Below, one piece after another: positions 45,207-55,576 of a stretch of DNA of 64,000 nt (positions within the stretch are counted from its first letter, which is position 1; each line of letters begins with the position of its first letter). The translations under genes were made by a program, and so were the position numbers. Under the pieces are notes generated by a model. That model saw only the letters and a list, made by a program, of their open reading frames with translations, had not been told where the DNA came from and ran no database searches. Source of the DNA: Mugil cephalus (lineage: Eukaryota; Chordata; Actinopteri; Mugiliformes; Mugilidae); NCBI RefSeq assembly GCF_022458985.1, contig NC_061771.1:27520001-27584000 (forward strand), in the 5' to 3' direction.

Positions 45207-48200
45207 TTATCGGGTGTTCACCTGAAACGACAGACAACGATTTTATTACCGACCAACAAACGAGACTCAAAGCTCACGGCTAAAAACCAGTTCTCAGTCT
45301 GGGATGTGTTGTTGGTGGTGGGGGGGGGGGGGGGGACTCACCACATCGTCGATCTTGAGGATGCTGCGGACCGTCTCTGTGGCCAGAGTCAGGGCGCTGA
45401 TGGAGACGAGAAGTGGCTGCACCACCAGCTCCTCCAGGATGTTGGAGATTCCTCCCTGTCGCACACAGACTCAACCGGTGAGTTCAATGAGTCAAAACAA
45501 AACAATCATAATCCTGCAGCCTCGTGTTTGTAGTATTTTAGTAGATTTTTAAAGTTATGCACACATTCATGGATTCATTCTCGGGGTCAATGTTAATTAA
45601 TTCTTCTATTTTTCCAGTTAAGAGACAAATTCTTTGCAAAATGTCTGTAAATAATGAAATAATTTAAAAAAAAAGCAAATTTCTGCAGTGAAAAATGAGA
45701 ACTAGTGAATATTTGGCATTTTAATAGATACGTTGGAATTGTTTCTACAATAGACACTGATCAGGCATAACATTATGACCACCTTCCTTCCTTCCTAATA
45801 TTGTGTAAGTTTCCCTTGTGTCTCCAAAACCATTGTGACTCATCAGAGAGTGGACATGGGTCTTCTGAGGGTGTCCTCTGGTGTTAGTAGGGGGAGTGGG
45901 GTCTTTGAAAACAGGGTCCTGATACTTAATCACTTTGGGATCTAGTGAATTTGGAGGCCAGGTGCCTTTCATATTTTTTTCTAGTTGTTCCTAAACCATT
46001 TGTTTGCGTGTGTCTGTATCAGGCTGCATCCTGCTGCCATCATGCAGTGTCATTGTTACGGGGTGGGGGGGTGTCTGGTCTGGTCTAGGTGGGGGCTACA
46101 CGTCTAAATAACATCTACATGAATGAACGTCAGGTCCAAAAGTTTCCCAGCAGAACTTTGTTTCGTCACAAGATGGTTTAAATGTTATTCACTTCTCCTG
46201 CCGGTGGTCATAATGTTGTGGCTGATCGGTGTGCGCACTGAACCAGGGAGAGCAGCCCAAACCTTGCGGACGTTGATGCCGGCCATCTTGTCTCCCTGCG
46301 CGTGTTTGTTGCGGAGCTCCGTCACCGTGGAGATGGGGTTCAGGCCGGCGTTCTCCGCCAGCGTGGAGGGGATCACCTCCAGGGCGTCGCCGTACGCCCG
46401 CACGCAGTAGGCCTCCATGCCGGCCAGCGTGCGCGAGTACTCGGCCAGACGCACGGCCAGCTCGATCTCCGGGGCGCCGCCACCGGCTATCAGAGCCCTG
46501 AGGGACGGAGGACGAGGAGGAGGAGGAGACGTCAACACAACCAAATATTTAAGCTCGTATTTAAGACTCTTTAATTAAAACAGATGTGTGAATGCTCTCC
46601 AGCCAAGTTGCTGATTCAAACAACCAGGAGTGAATAAGGGGGGGAACGTTCCACGGTGCTGTTCCTCTGTTTGTTACGCTCCGGCAGGACGAACAGATGC
46701 CAGAGCGCCTTTGTCAGAGGGAGAGTGTGTCGTGCGTTCGGTCTCTGACCCACCTCTTCTTGACCAGGCAGCGGATGACGCACAGAGCGTCGTGGATGGA
46801 GCGCTCCGCCTCCTCGATCACCAGCTTGTTGGACCCTCGGACCACGATGCTCACCGTCTTCCCGGCGTTGGTGCAGCCTGTGATCTGTGACCGACAGGCG
46901 ACAAGGACAAGGTTTAACGGCAGCTCGGGTCGCGTTTGACGGCGACCTAGAACGGACCGGGGGGGGGGCGGCTCGTACCTTGACCAGTTTGCCGGAGCCG
47001 TCCAGGCTGACCTCCTCCACCAGCTCTGCTGTGCCGAGCATCTCCGCAGTGAAGTGGTCGATGTGGGCGATGGGCTTCGTGCCGATGGTCTGAAAGAGAA
47101 ACAGAGGCTTCGTTTCACTTCACCGTTGAGGAATAAATGTGGAAAACTGCTCCGACATGGGGTTATGGGTAATGGGTTATGTCTTTAGGTCGCAAAATCT
47201 TTTTTTATAAATGTATAGGTTTATTTATTTAAGATTTCTTTAAGTACACGTTAACATGAATGTAACATATTTTAGTAAATGGATAAATGACGTTGACACT
47301 AGCCGACACCTGTCAATCAAAGCCTCCTCTACACAGTAAGCCCCGCCCCCCTCGCTGGTGAGCCCGTGTATGGCACAGGTCAGAGGGTGCAGTGACCCCT
47401 AGGGGACGCGTTCAGGTACTGCAGGGGGTGTGGTAAAATATTTGATTAGACATTTTTATATATATTTTAATTTCCCCCCAGAAATTAAAATTTCTTTAAA
47501 TACATATTAAAATGAATCCAACATAGTTCAGTAAAGAACATGTTTGAAATTGAAAATAATAATATTTTAATAGCTTATTATAGTTCTTCACAGCTCCTCT
47601 AGACCCTTTTGTGCTCAGGATGAACCCATTTCATCTGTGAGAAGCACAGGAGAGGATTTCATGACCTCAGGTCACACTCATAAAGTCTGATTCTAGATAA
47701 ATACAAAACTAATAAAAAGAAGAAGAGAAGAGGAGGGAAAAAACATGTAAAATCCATTCCTGGTCTTGGGGGTCGTCTCATTGTTGTTGAAACAGTCTCC
47801 TCAGATCTGTTCTCTGGTTATAAAATGTTCCGTTCTTGCTAACGTGAAAAAGAAAAGCGGCGCAAACGTGGGAGGACCTGAACGTGGTTGACGCTCACCT
47901 TGCAGATGAACTCGATGTCCTCCCTCTCGATGTCCTTCACCACCATGATCTTCATCTTGTTGAGGAAGTGCAGGGCGAGGTCGCTCATAGCGTCTCTGTC
48001 ACGGGACACTTTAGTCGTCAGTACGAGACACGCAGACTCTCATTAGCGCCTTAGCTTAGCTTAGCTTAGCTTAGCTTAGCACGGCCGGCCTACCTGAGGA
48101 TGGACTTCTGGATGAGCAGCACGGTGCAGCCGGCTTTCTTGATCTGTTTCACCATGTTGAGGATGTAGGCGCGCTCCTCCCGCAGCACACGGTCCATCTG

Positions 48201-51200
48201 GGCGTAGTCCGACACCACGATCTGGTTGTCCATCTGCAGCCACACACAACACGGGTCAGGACAGTTAAAAAAATGAACTGTTCTGAATAAATGTATTGGT
48301 TGAATCCTGTAATGACTCCACAAAGCTGCTGCTGCTGTCTCATATATGACCCAGAAGGATGTGAACCCTCTGGAGTCCAGAGAATTTTTTACTACTGTTG
48401 GTTTTACCTTTATATCTCATCTTGAAAACAGGTTTACACGACTTTGTTTGGTTTCATTCTTTTCAGCAGAACCTCACCTGTGTCATATTACAAGTATTTT
48501 TTCATTTCGACAAACTGTATTAACACATTGGACCTAAAACCAGCTGGAACCATAAGATACGAGCAGTAAAAAGTTAGATTTTTCACTGTGAAAACCACAA
48601 ACTTATTTAACGAACCACTTTTATAACTTACGTTGCGAATCTAAAGTATGAATTTCAAAAGCTTATGAATAAATTTTGCAAACAACAAAGATATTTATAA
48701 CTATTTCCACAGTTTTTTTGGCTTTCGAGCGTTTGAAGCTGGCCAGTGATCTCCACCAGAGTGTGTGCGGTAAATTACTTCGTACAAGTCTAGTTTTACT
48801 CGGCCCATCAACACAGTATAAAAACTGGTGTATTGTTTGTAATAGTTGGGACACCGTCATATTCATTAAAGGCTTTTATTAAGACGTAGAACCTCGTCAA
48901 TGTAAATGTCTTTTACAAAAATCTTGAATAATTGTTGGTACAAAATGATGTTGAAGCTGAAACTGTGCTGTCTTTCTTTCTTTCTGTCTGAATGAATAAT
49001 CAAGTACAAGAAAATTAAGACTAAAGAAGTTTGAACCAGATGCAGAATCATGATAAAAATATTCATTTGTTAAGTTTTTGTTTGTATGTACTGATACTGA
49101 GGAATAAAATATGAAGACAGATGAGAGAGTAGGTTCATTTTAAAGCTTCCACGTGAGATAAAAGACAGAGTTCAGTGTGAAAGAGTAAAGCGATGAAGCT
49201 CACGTCAGTTTTGGGAGGAGACAGGCAGAACTGGATGAGGCCGATCTTCGCCTTCTCCACACGGCTGACTCCGGTGCTGGCCACCCTCTGGGTCAGGACC
49301 AGGCCCTCCACCAGCTCACAGTCATCGATGGTCCCTCTGAACGCAACACAACACAGAACAAAGCTTTAACCTTTCATACGTCTACATTTCAACCCTGGAG
49401 TTTTACTGTTTTTTTTCTCAATTTTTCATTTTGATGGAGAAAATCAGGATTAATTTATTTCCAATATATGGTTCCTTGTCCTTAAGTGGTAAACAAATGT
49501 TAACATGAAGGTTTACATTTAAAAAAGTATTTTAAAAAATAAAATCTAAACCCTTTAAAGCTTGTTTAAGCTTGGTGATACATCAAAGCTTGCAGTATTT
49601 GAATTACCGTAACGCACAGTGTGGCTGAACACTGGGAAGTTGTGCTTTTGTCTCGAAGACTTTTGTGAGATCACGTGTATAATTAACTTTGTTTTTACCA
49701 ACAACAAACACCTACAAACAACTCTCTCTTCCTGGTCTTCCCATCGCTCCCCAACCTGCAGCCGACAGCAGCGGTGCGTCATCATTACCGTAATGGCAGC
49801 TTTTTTCCTAGAAAGCACAACTTCCCAGTGTTCGGTGAGTTAAGGTAATTCAAATACCAAGTTTTTTTAAATGGGTAGGCGCATGTTCAGGTCTTCAAGG
49901 GTTAAGAAAAATTATTTGGGCTCGTTGTTGTCTGTTGTTTAGTTCTGGGTCTCAGTGTTGTGTTCACTTCTTTTGGTAAAACACTAGAAACATTAAGAAT
50001 AGAAGTTTTCATTTGAAATTTCTATGCAATTTTCAAATTTTTGCAAATTCATGCAGTTCAAGTTCATGCAGAGGTGGACCTTGTAGACCACATTAGACCC
50101 TGATAAGACCTGAGAATGTTTCCTTATCTTCTCTGATCGGCTCAATGAAAACCTCATGCTTCGAGGAACGGGGACACAATTTAAAATGTGACGAAGTTAC
50201 CAAATACGGTTCCTTGCCCCATAAAGGGTTAAAAATTAATTAAATAAAGTGACTCACCCAAGCTTCTTGATGATTTTGATGTTGTTTAAGTCGACGCCGG
50301 TGGCCGTGGCCGGGTCGATGACCCGCATCACGGCGTCCACGCTCATGGGGGCCAGCAGGCTGGAGTACTGGGACACCACCTTGGAGCACAGCGACGTGGT
50401 GGCGCTGTTGAGCAGCGTCTCGCGGTCGCTCAGCTGCACCGGCCGGCTCATGGCCGTCAGCACCTCCACGCCCTTGTCCATGGCCTTCTGGAACGACTCC
50501 GAGATGATGGTCGGGTGGATGCCTGAAAGAACGGGGCGACGCGTTAATGATCTAGTGGCAATAACTCATCTCCGGTTTCTATGGTTACAGCAGATAAACT
50601 TTAAACCAAGAACAAAACGAACCAAGTGAAATAAGTCCAGCTTGATGAAGACTTTGGATTTAAAAAAATAAAATGGATCCAGCCACTGATGATCAGTTTA
50701 ACTTCACTTGTTGAATTTGTAAAATTAATTTATTTCCACGTTTGCATCTTCTAACTTTAAATGTGCCGAAGCTTTTTCAGCAACAGTTCAACTTTCAATG
50801 TTAAATTTGCAAATCTTTCACATTTTCCTGCTCCCCCTGCATAATAAATGAAAACAAAGAACATTTTTTATTTACGTGTAGTTAATAATCATGTTTTTCC
50901 TCTCACCTTTCTGCAGCAGCTTGGAGCAGGCGTCCAGCAGAGCTCCAGCGATCACTACAACGGAGGTGGTGCCGTCTCCAGCCTCGATGTCCTGGGCTTT
51001 GGACAGTTCCACCAGCTGAAAGACACACGGGTCAACGTCAGAAAAGTTCACCGAGCCTGGTTTGTCCACCTCCTGTCAAGGCCTCTGGTATGATGAGCGC
51101 CAAGTTCTCTGACCATGCCCTGATTCTGAGATGTCGTTACGGCCTCATCGTTAATAATCTTTATTCAACGCTTCCTCTTATTACTTTTGTTACGGTGAAT

Positions 51201-53684
51201 TCTGGGGGGACGTGTGTAGTGGACTTTATGGACATAATTCATCATTAAGGTAGCAATGCCAGTTATTATATCAGTTATTATAAGGGGCTGTGTCACGTTG
51301 CAGAGTTTCCGTATAATAAACGACACTTGCTTTGTCAGTGTTAGAAATTATCTCCACGTTTCTTTATCACAATTTCTACAACAGTTAATTAGTTGATTCC
51401 CAACTCGTCGGCAGCAAAAGTATTACAAGTGGGCTCCCAAAAATCATTTCCAAAAGAAATATGATTTTTGAGTGTCTGTGGGAGTCGGAGGGAAATTAAA
51501 TGAGTTTCAGCTCGTCTTGATATGTGGGTTTTGGTTGTGTTCTGTGACATGTCAAACACAAACACAAACACAAACACCGTGACACCTAAACATGATCCAC
51601 CGCAGTTTTTATTTTAAAAGGAAAAAGTCATAAGGAAGAATGATGTGATGTTTTACTTTTGTTTCTTTGATGTTGTTGCTTTTGCTTAAATTGAAGTTTC
51701 ATCTGTCTAGACCTGTACTTTATGTTCGCTGCATTGTTTGGTTGATGAAATTGTTGAGACCCCAGGAAGAGAAGCTCCAGCAGCTAATGGGGATCCAATA
51801 ATAAGTGTTTGTGTTTATTTGTAAACCTATCAATTTAATAAGCTTCTTTTGATATTTGGATTTTGTTTCAATCTTATATCTGGTGTCAAATTGTTATATA
51901 TGAGAATGTGTTTCTCCATTGTTGACGGACACCGTTATTTATGAATGATTTATTAATTAGCCTGTTACAGACGGACCCTTACGTGTCATGTCCGGTATCT
52001 GTGTGCTTCTGATGGAAAGCTCCTTAAAGCTGTAACACTGAAGGTGTTGCAACATGTTACATGTTCTATGTCAGCTTGTTTCTCATGTTTTGAGACTTAA
52101 AAATGCGCCCCGAGTCGGAAAAGGTTGGAAACCACTGCCCTAGAAGACGAACGTCGGAGTAATGAAACATAAATAAAGGTAGTTTTACTTCAGCAATCAC
52201 AGATACACATATTTATTATTGATACTAGAGATAACTGAACGCTCCTGGAAATTGCATATAATTCTTATTTAGTGAAATATTTATGAATAAATATCATTTA
52301 GTGGTAATTCCCAAGAAATTCAATGGGTCAAAAACATTTTTTAATAGTCAATTTGTCATTTTCCCATAATTGTCAGTGATGCATGTCCCAGGATCGGGTG
52401 GAACGAATTTCAAGTTCCTAGTTGCATTATTTCTTATTTTTTTTAAGGAACTATTCCTTAATGAGTCCCTAATATTTCACAAACTTTAAAAGATATCTTT
52501 TTTTGTTTGTATGAGACGTTTTACAGTTAAAAATAAAAGAAACGTGCTTAATTTTACCATATACTGTTGTACTTTTGCATATTTTGATGTATTTTTTTAA
52601 TGGGTGAAAACATACCCGACGTTAGTGATGAAGACGTTCGTGTTCTCGGGTTAACAAAGCACCAACATTTGGTTTTCACCAGCAAGATGCAACAGTCTGA
52701 GAGGTGGAACGTACCATTTTGGCGGCAGGGTGGAGCACCTGCATCTGCTTCAGGATGGTGGCCCCATCGTTGGTAATGGTCACGTCACCTTTCTCATCCT
52801 GGATCTGCCATAAATAAATGAATGATAAAAGAAATAAACGCATGTCCGAGAAGCTGGGTAAAGTTCATGTAAAGCTAGAAGCTGTTCACTGACCATCTTG
52901 TCCATGCCCTTTGGTCCCAGACTTGTCCTGATGGCATCTGCAACAGCTGTCAAACAAAGATGGACGTGATCAGTGACAACACATCTTCAAATCAAACCAG
53001 TTCCATTCAGCTTCTTTTGCAACAAAAGCCTAAATCACGCCATTTTGTGTCCTTTTATGTCAACTCATCGGAGGGTGTGGACATTAGCATGTTAGCTTCC
53101 TTATATAGCCTTATATAGTCTGCAGCAAGCTCCTGCAGAGATTGTGTCGAGTCATGAGCATCTTGCAGGGAGAGCACACACCAAACTCCAGTCAAAATTT
53201 TGCAAATTCAAGCCTCGCATTGTTAGTTGCTGTCAATTGCTTTGAAAGAAGCATTAAGGGGCCAAAATTTGAGGTTCATTTTAGAGAAGTTAATTTATGT
53301 GTTATTTATATGCCGAATTGATGTCGATATTTAAACATATTGAACACTAACTAAATATTGTGGCCAGTCTTTTATTTATTGCTATCAGAACATATATTTT
53401 TTTAAATTTTGGACTTCGGTAGATGAGATTTCGGACCCGGTTACGCTAAGTGACACTGCTGAGAATAACGGGTCCGCCCAACCAAGAATGAACGAATGGA
53501 ACCGGAAAGGGGATATTTAGGCCCGTAGTTTAGCGGTTCATGTGCATTTGGTGTAATTTAACTCACCTTTGGCGGCGGAGATGTTACTGTACCGAATCTG
53601 GGCCGGCTTGTCGCGGTCCACATACGCCCCCCCTTTGTTTCTGCCTCCGTTTGAGACCCTCGGTGCCGCCATCGCTTCTGGCAT
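45207..53684 (-). CDS. CCT4: T-complex protein 1 subunit delta (TRiC/CCT chaperonin)
   Basis: CCT4 is one of eight subunits of the cytosolic chaperonin that folds actin, tubulin and other proteins with ATP. Coding exons, complement: 53567-53684, 52894-52946, 52715-52804, 50907-51015, 50258-50522, 49204-49336, 48094-48233, 47899-47995, 46979-47089, 46754-46884, 46263-46497, 45342-45455, 45207-45221. The join gives 536 aa in consistent phase; the last exon codes only VNTR and stop. The equatorial ATP site shows [20 protein letters not shown] and GDGTTSVVV (Asp101), with [20 protein letters not shown] and the final [12 protein letters not shown]. The start at [14 protein letters not shown] was chosen because it is the first ATG; a second Met lies four codons later. 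Introns contain two short mobile elements. Confidence 0.97.
45755..46231 (+). mobile_element. CACTGATCAGGCATAA-family element, copy 3
   Basis: Terminal inverted repeats as in copies 1 and 2, about 477 bp, and the most complete interior (GGGATCTAGTGAATTTGG, CTGCATCCTGCTGCCATCAT, GGGGGCTACACGTCTAAA). It fills more than half of the CCT4 intron 45456-46262, and ends about 30 bp before the donor of exon 11. Confidence 0.8.
47190..47560 (-). repeat. Degenerate short-element relic
   Basis: The block with CAGTGACCCCTAGGGGACGC and CTGCAGGGGGTGTGG shares sequence with the element at 55049-55365 (GCAGACCCCCTAGGGGTCGC), including a neighbouring TTTGATTAGACATTTTTATA segment seen there in inverse. A strongly diverged relative in a CCT4 intron. 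Confidence 0.45.
49595..49858. mobile_element. Fold-back short element in a CCT4 intron
   Basis: GTATTTGAATTACC near 49595 and its inverse at 49845-49858 begin long terminal inverted repeats of about 50 bp with a few mismatches (GAACACTGGGAAGTTGTGCT against AGCACAACTTCCCAGTGTTC). The 264-bp element has no coding capacity and lies between CCT4 exons 5 and 6. Family unassigned. Confidence 0.75.
51755..51810 (+). repeat. Non-LTR retrotransposon-like 3' tail
   Basis: ACCCCAGGAAGAGAAGCTCC followed by AGCTAATGGGGATCCAATAA is like the 3' tail common to a fish LINE family, and matches a more diverged tail at 3725-3785. No coding part is visible. Confidence 0.45.
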
Positions 53685-53814
53685 CTTGACTTAATAATCG
53701 ATGGAGAATGTTAAGATGAATCTTCAGGACGGGACGAGTGAGTCCCTGAGCTGAAACACCGCGGTTCGGTCTCGGATGGACTCAGATTAACAGGTGTCGC
53801 CGCGGTACCGGCTC

Positions 53815-53829
53815 AGAAGGTTCCAGAGC
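53815..53829 (-). promoter_or_regulatory. CCT4: Candidate heat shock element upstream of CCT4
   Basis: AGAAGGTTCCAGAGC contains GAA-nn-TTC-nn-GAG, close to three alternating heat shock pentamers, about 130 bp upstream of the CCT4 start codon. CCT subunit genes are known heat shock factor targets in mammals. One short motif only. Confidence 0.4.
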
Positions 53830-54089
53830 AGGAGGAAGAAGGACCCGGCGCTTAGAGATGACGTCTGAAGACAAAAGGCGTCGATTGCCGATGTTACTAA
53901 TTTAATTTATGATTTTTTTGTTGTTGTTTTTTTGTACGGTTATATTTTTGCTCGTATCATGTCTAAACGCGTAGTTTACAGTAATTTCCCCGAATTCCGG
54001 AAGAGTATTAGGACCACCCATGCGAAAAAAAAATAATAATAAATGAGAGGAGGTGGATTTGTTTATAATCATGCACTTCGAGAATAAAA

Positions 54090-54350
54090 GGTAGAAATAC
54101 AATGTAGAGAAATAAGTCGAAATATAAGGTCCAGAAAAAAAGTCAAATTGTTGAGAAAAATGTCGAAATACAATGTCCAGAAAAAAACTGAAATGTCTAG
54201 AAAAAAAAGTCAAAAAGATAATGTTGAGGAAAAAAGGCGACTTACAATGTGGAAAAAAGACGAAATATAATGTTGATGGGAAAAAAAATCGAGATAAAAT
54301 GTCAAGAAAGAAAAATACAATGTCGAGGAAAAAGTCGAAATACAAATACA
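54090..54350. repeat. Degenerate A-rich short tandem array
   Basis: Irregular repeats of AAAAAAGTCGAAATACAATG with units of about 25-35 bp. The frames open across it are artefacts of the repeat. Confidence 0.65.
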
Positions 54351-55007
54351 CGACTGTTCTGAAGGATAATCCACACAAACTTGGAAGAGTTGGCCTCATT
54401 CGTGCCAGCTGAAATAGAAATAAAGTAAATGAATAAATATTTAGCGGTGGCCCTGATTCTCTTCCGTGGACTGAAGTATAGTTGTACATTATATTTTGAT
54501 TTTATTTTCTGGGGTCTCTGGAGTCTCTGTCTCTCTTAAATCTTCTCCTTGATTTGATCTTGGATCGATTGGCTTTGTCTTGAACGCTGTGCGTGAAGGG
54601 AAGAACATGTTTGGATGAACTCAGTCTACTTTCTTTTTCTTAAATATATATTTAGGGATTACCCAGTTAATAACTCTGTGTAAGGTAGGTTCATTTCGCG
54701 TGTTTAGCATCATTACACTTTGCTAGTTCCGTTCAGGTTTTTTGCAGCGTGTCTTTTAAATGCTTAGTGTTGGCTAACTTAGCTTAGCATGTGCAGTCTG
54801 GGGAGGAAGCATGATTTAACAGCGGTTGTTTTGAGCTCCTCTGTCAGATTGTGATTTAAGATATGCTCGCCTGTTTTGCCTGAGTATCTTATTAATTTAT
54901 ACATTCCTGTAAGTTCTACAGCTAACAGCTTGTGGTCAGCTTTACTCTTCAAAACATGAATTTATTTTTGCTACACACTGCTGTAATTATACATGTATAT
55001 ATATACA

Positions 55008-55559
55008 TACACGCAATATTATAACCATTGATAGGAGAAGTGAATAACCAGGGGTCTTCAACGTTTTTCAGGCCAAGGACCCCAAACTGATGGAGGGATT
55101 AATTAGTGACCCCCTTCTTACTATATATGTTCTAAATTAGACTCAGCCTAATGCTTTTCATAAATATACATTATCATTATGCATTCGGTACTACGCTTTC
55201 CCTTATGCCTTTACTAAAATATGTTTGGATTCATGTTAAAGGACTTTAAATTTCTTGTGAAAAACTAAACAAAATATATAAAAATGTCTAATCAACCAAA
55301 GATTTTGCGACCTGCAGTACCTCTGCAGACCCCCTAGGGGTCGCGCACCCCCCGTTGAAGACCTGAGATTTAAACCATTTTATGATAATTCGGTGTTATA
55401 ATGGGAAACGTTTGGACCTGGCATTAATTCGTCTGGATGTTGCTTAGACATGTAGCACCCACTTAGACCAGACCAGGCCTCCCCAACTAAAAACAACTTG
55501 AAGAACAGCACAAGGTGTTGACCACTATATTAGGATCATAATGTTATGCCTGATCGGTG
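55008..55559 (-). mobile_element. CACTGATCAGGCATAA-family element, copy 4, interrupted
   Basis: Inverse orientation: the right end ATTAGGATCATAATGTTATG plus CCTGATCGGTG stops at about 55559, and the left end (ATTATAACCATTGATAGGAG) starts at about 55008. Interior blocks GACCAGACCAGGCC and TTAAACCATTTTATG match copies 1 and 3 in inverse. The element is split by a second element at 55049-55365. Confidence 0.7.
55049..55365. mobile_element. Nested short inverted-repeat element
   Basis: CAGGGGTCTTCAACG at the left and CGTTGAAGACCTG at the right form terminal inverted repeats of about 13 bp around a 317-bp non-coding interior with GGCCAAGGACCCC and GACCCCCTAGGGGTCGCG. It interrupts copy 4 between GAAGTGAATAAC and ATTTAAACCAT, which are adjacent in copy 3 (in inverse). 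No clean target duplication was seen. A truncated relative starts at about 58631. Confidence 0.75.
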
Positions 55560-55576
55560 TTTGAATGCCTGTAGCC

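Larger units (their letters stand above)
53685..55007. promoter_or_regulatory. Head-to-head CCT4/PUS10 intergenic region
   Basis: CCT4 is read leftward from 53684 and PUS10 rightward from 55577, so the region must hold promoters for both. It contains a heat-shock-element-like site near 53815 and CCAAT boxes in inverse (GATTGGC at about 54568-54574). A degenerate array of AAAGTCGAAATACAATGT-like units covers about 54090-54350. A donor-like AAG|GTAGGT near 54683-54690 could end a non-coding first exon of PUS10; this is inference. Confidence 0.5.

Noticed and set aside
53902..54489. 195-codon minus-strand frame in the CCT4/PUS10 spacer
   Set aside because: It crosses the degenerate A-rich array; Phe/Leu-rich composition comes from T-runs, and no homology is evident.
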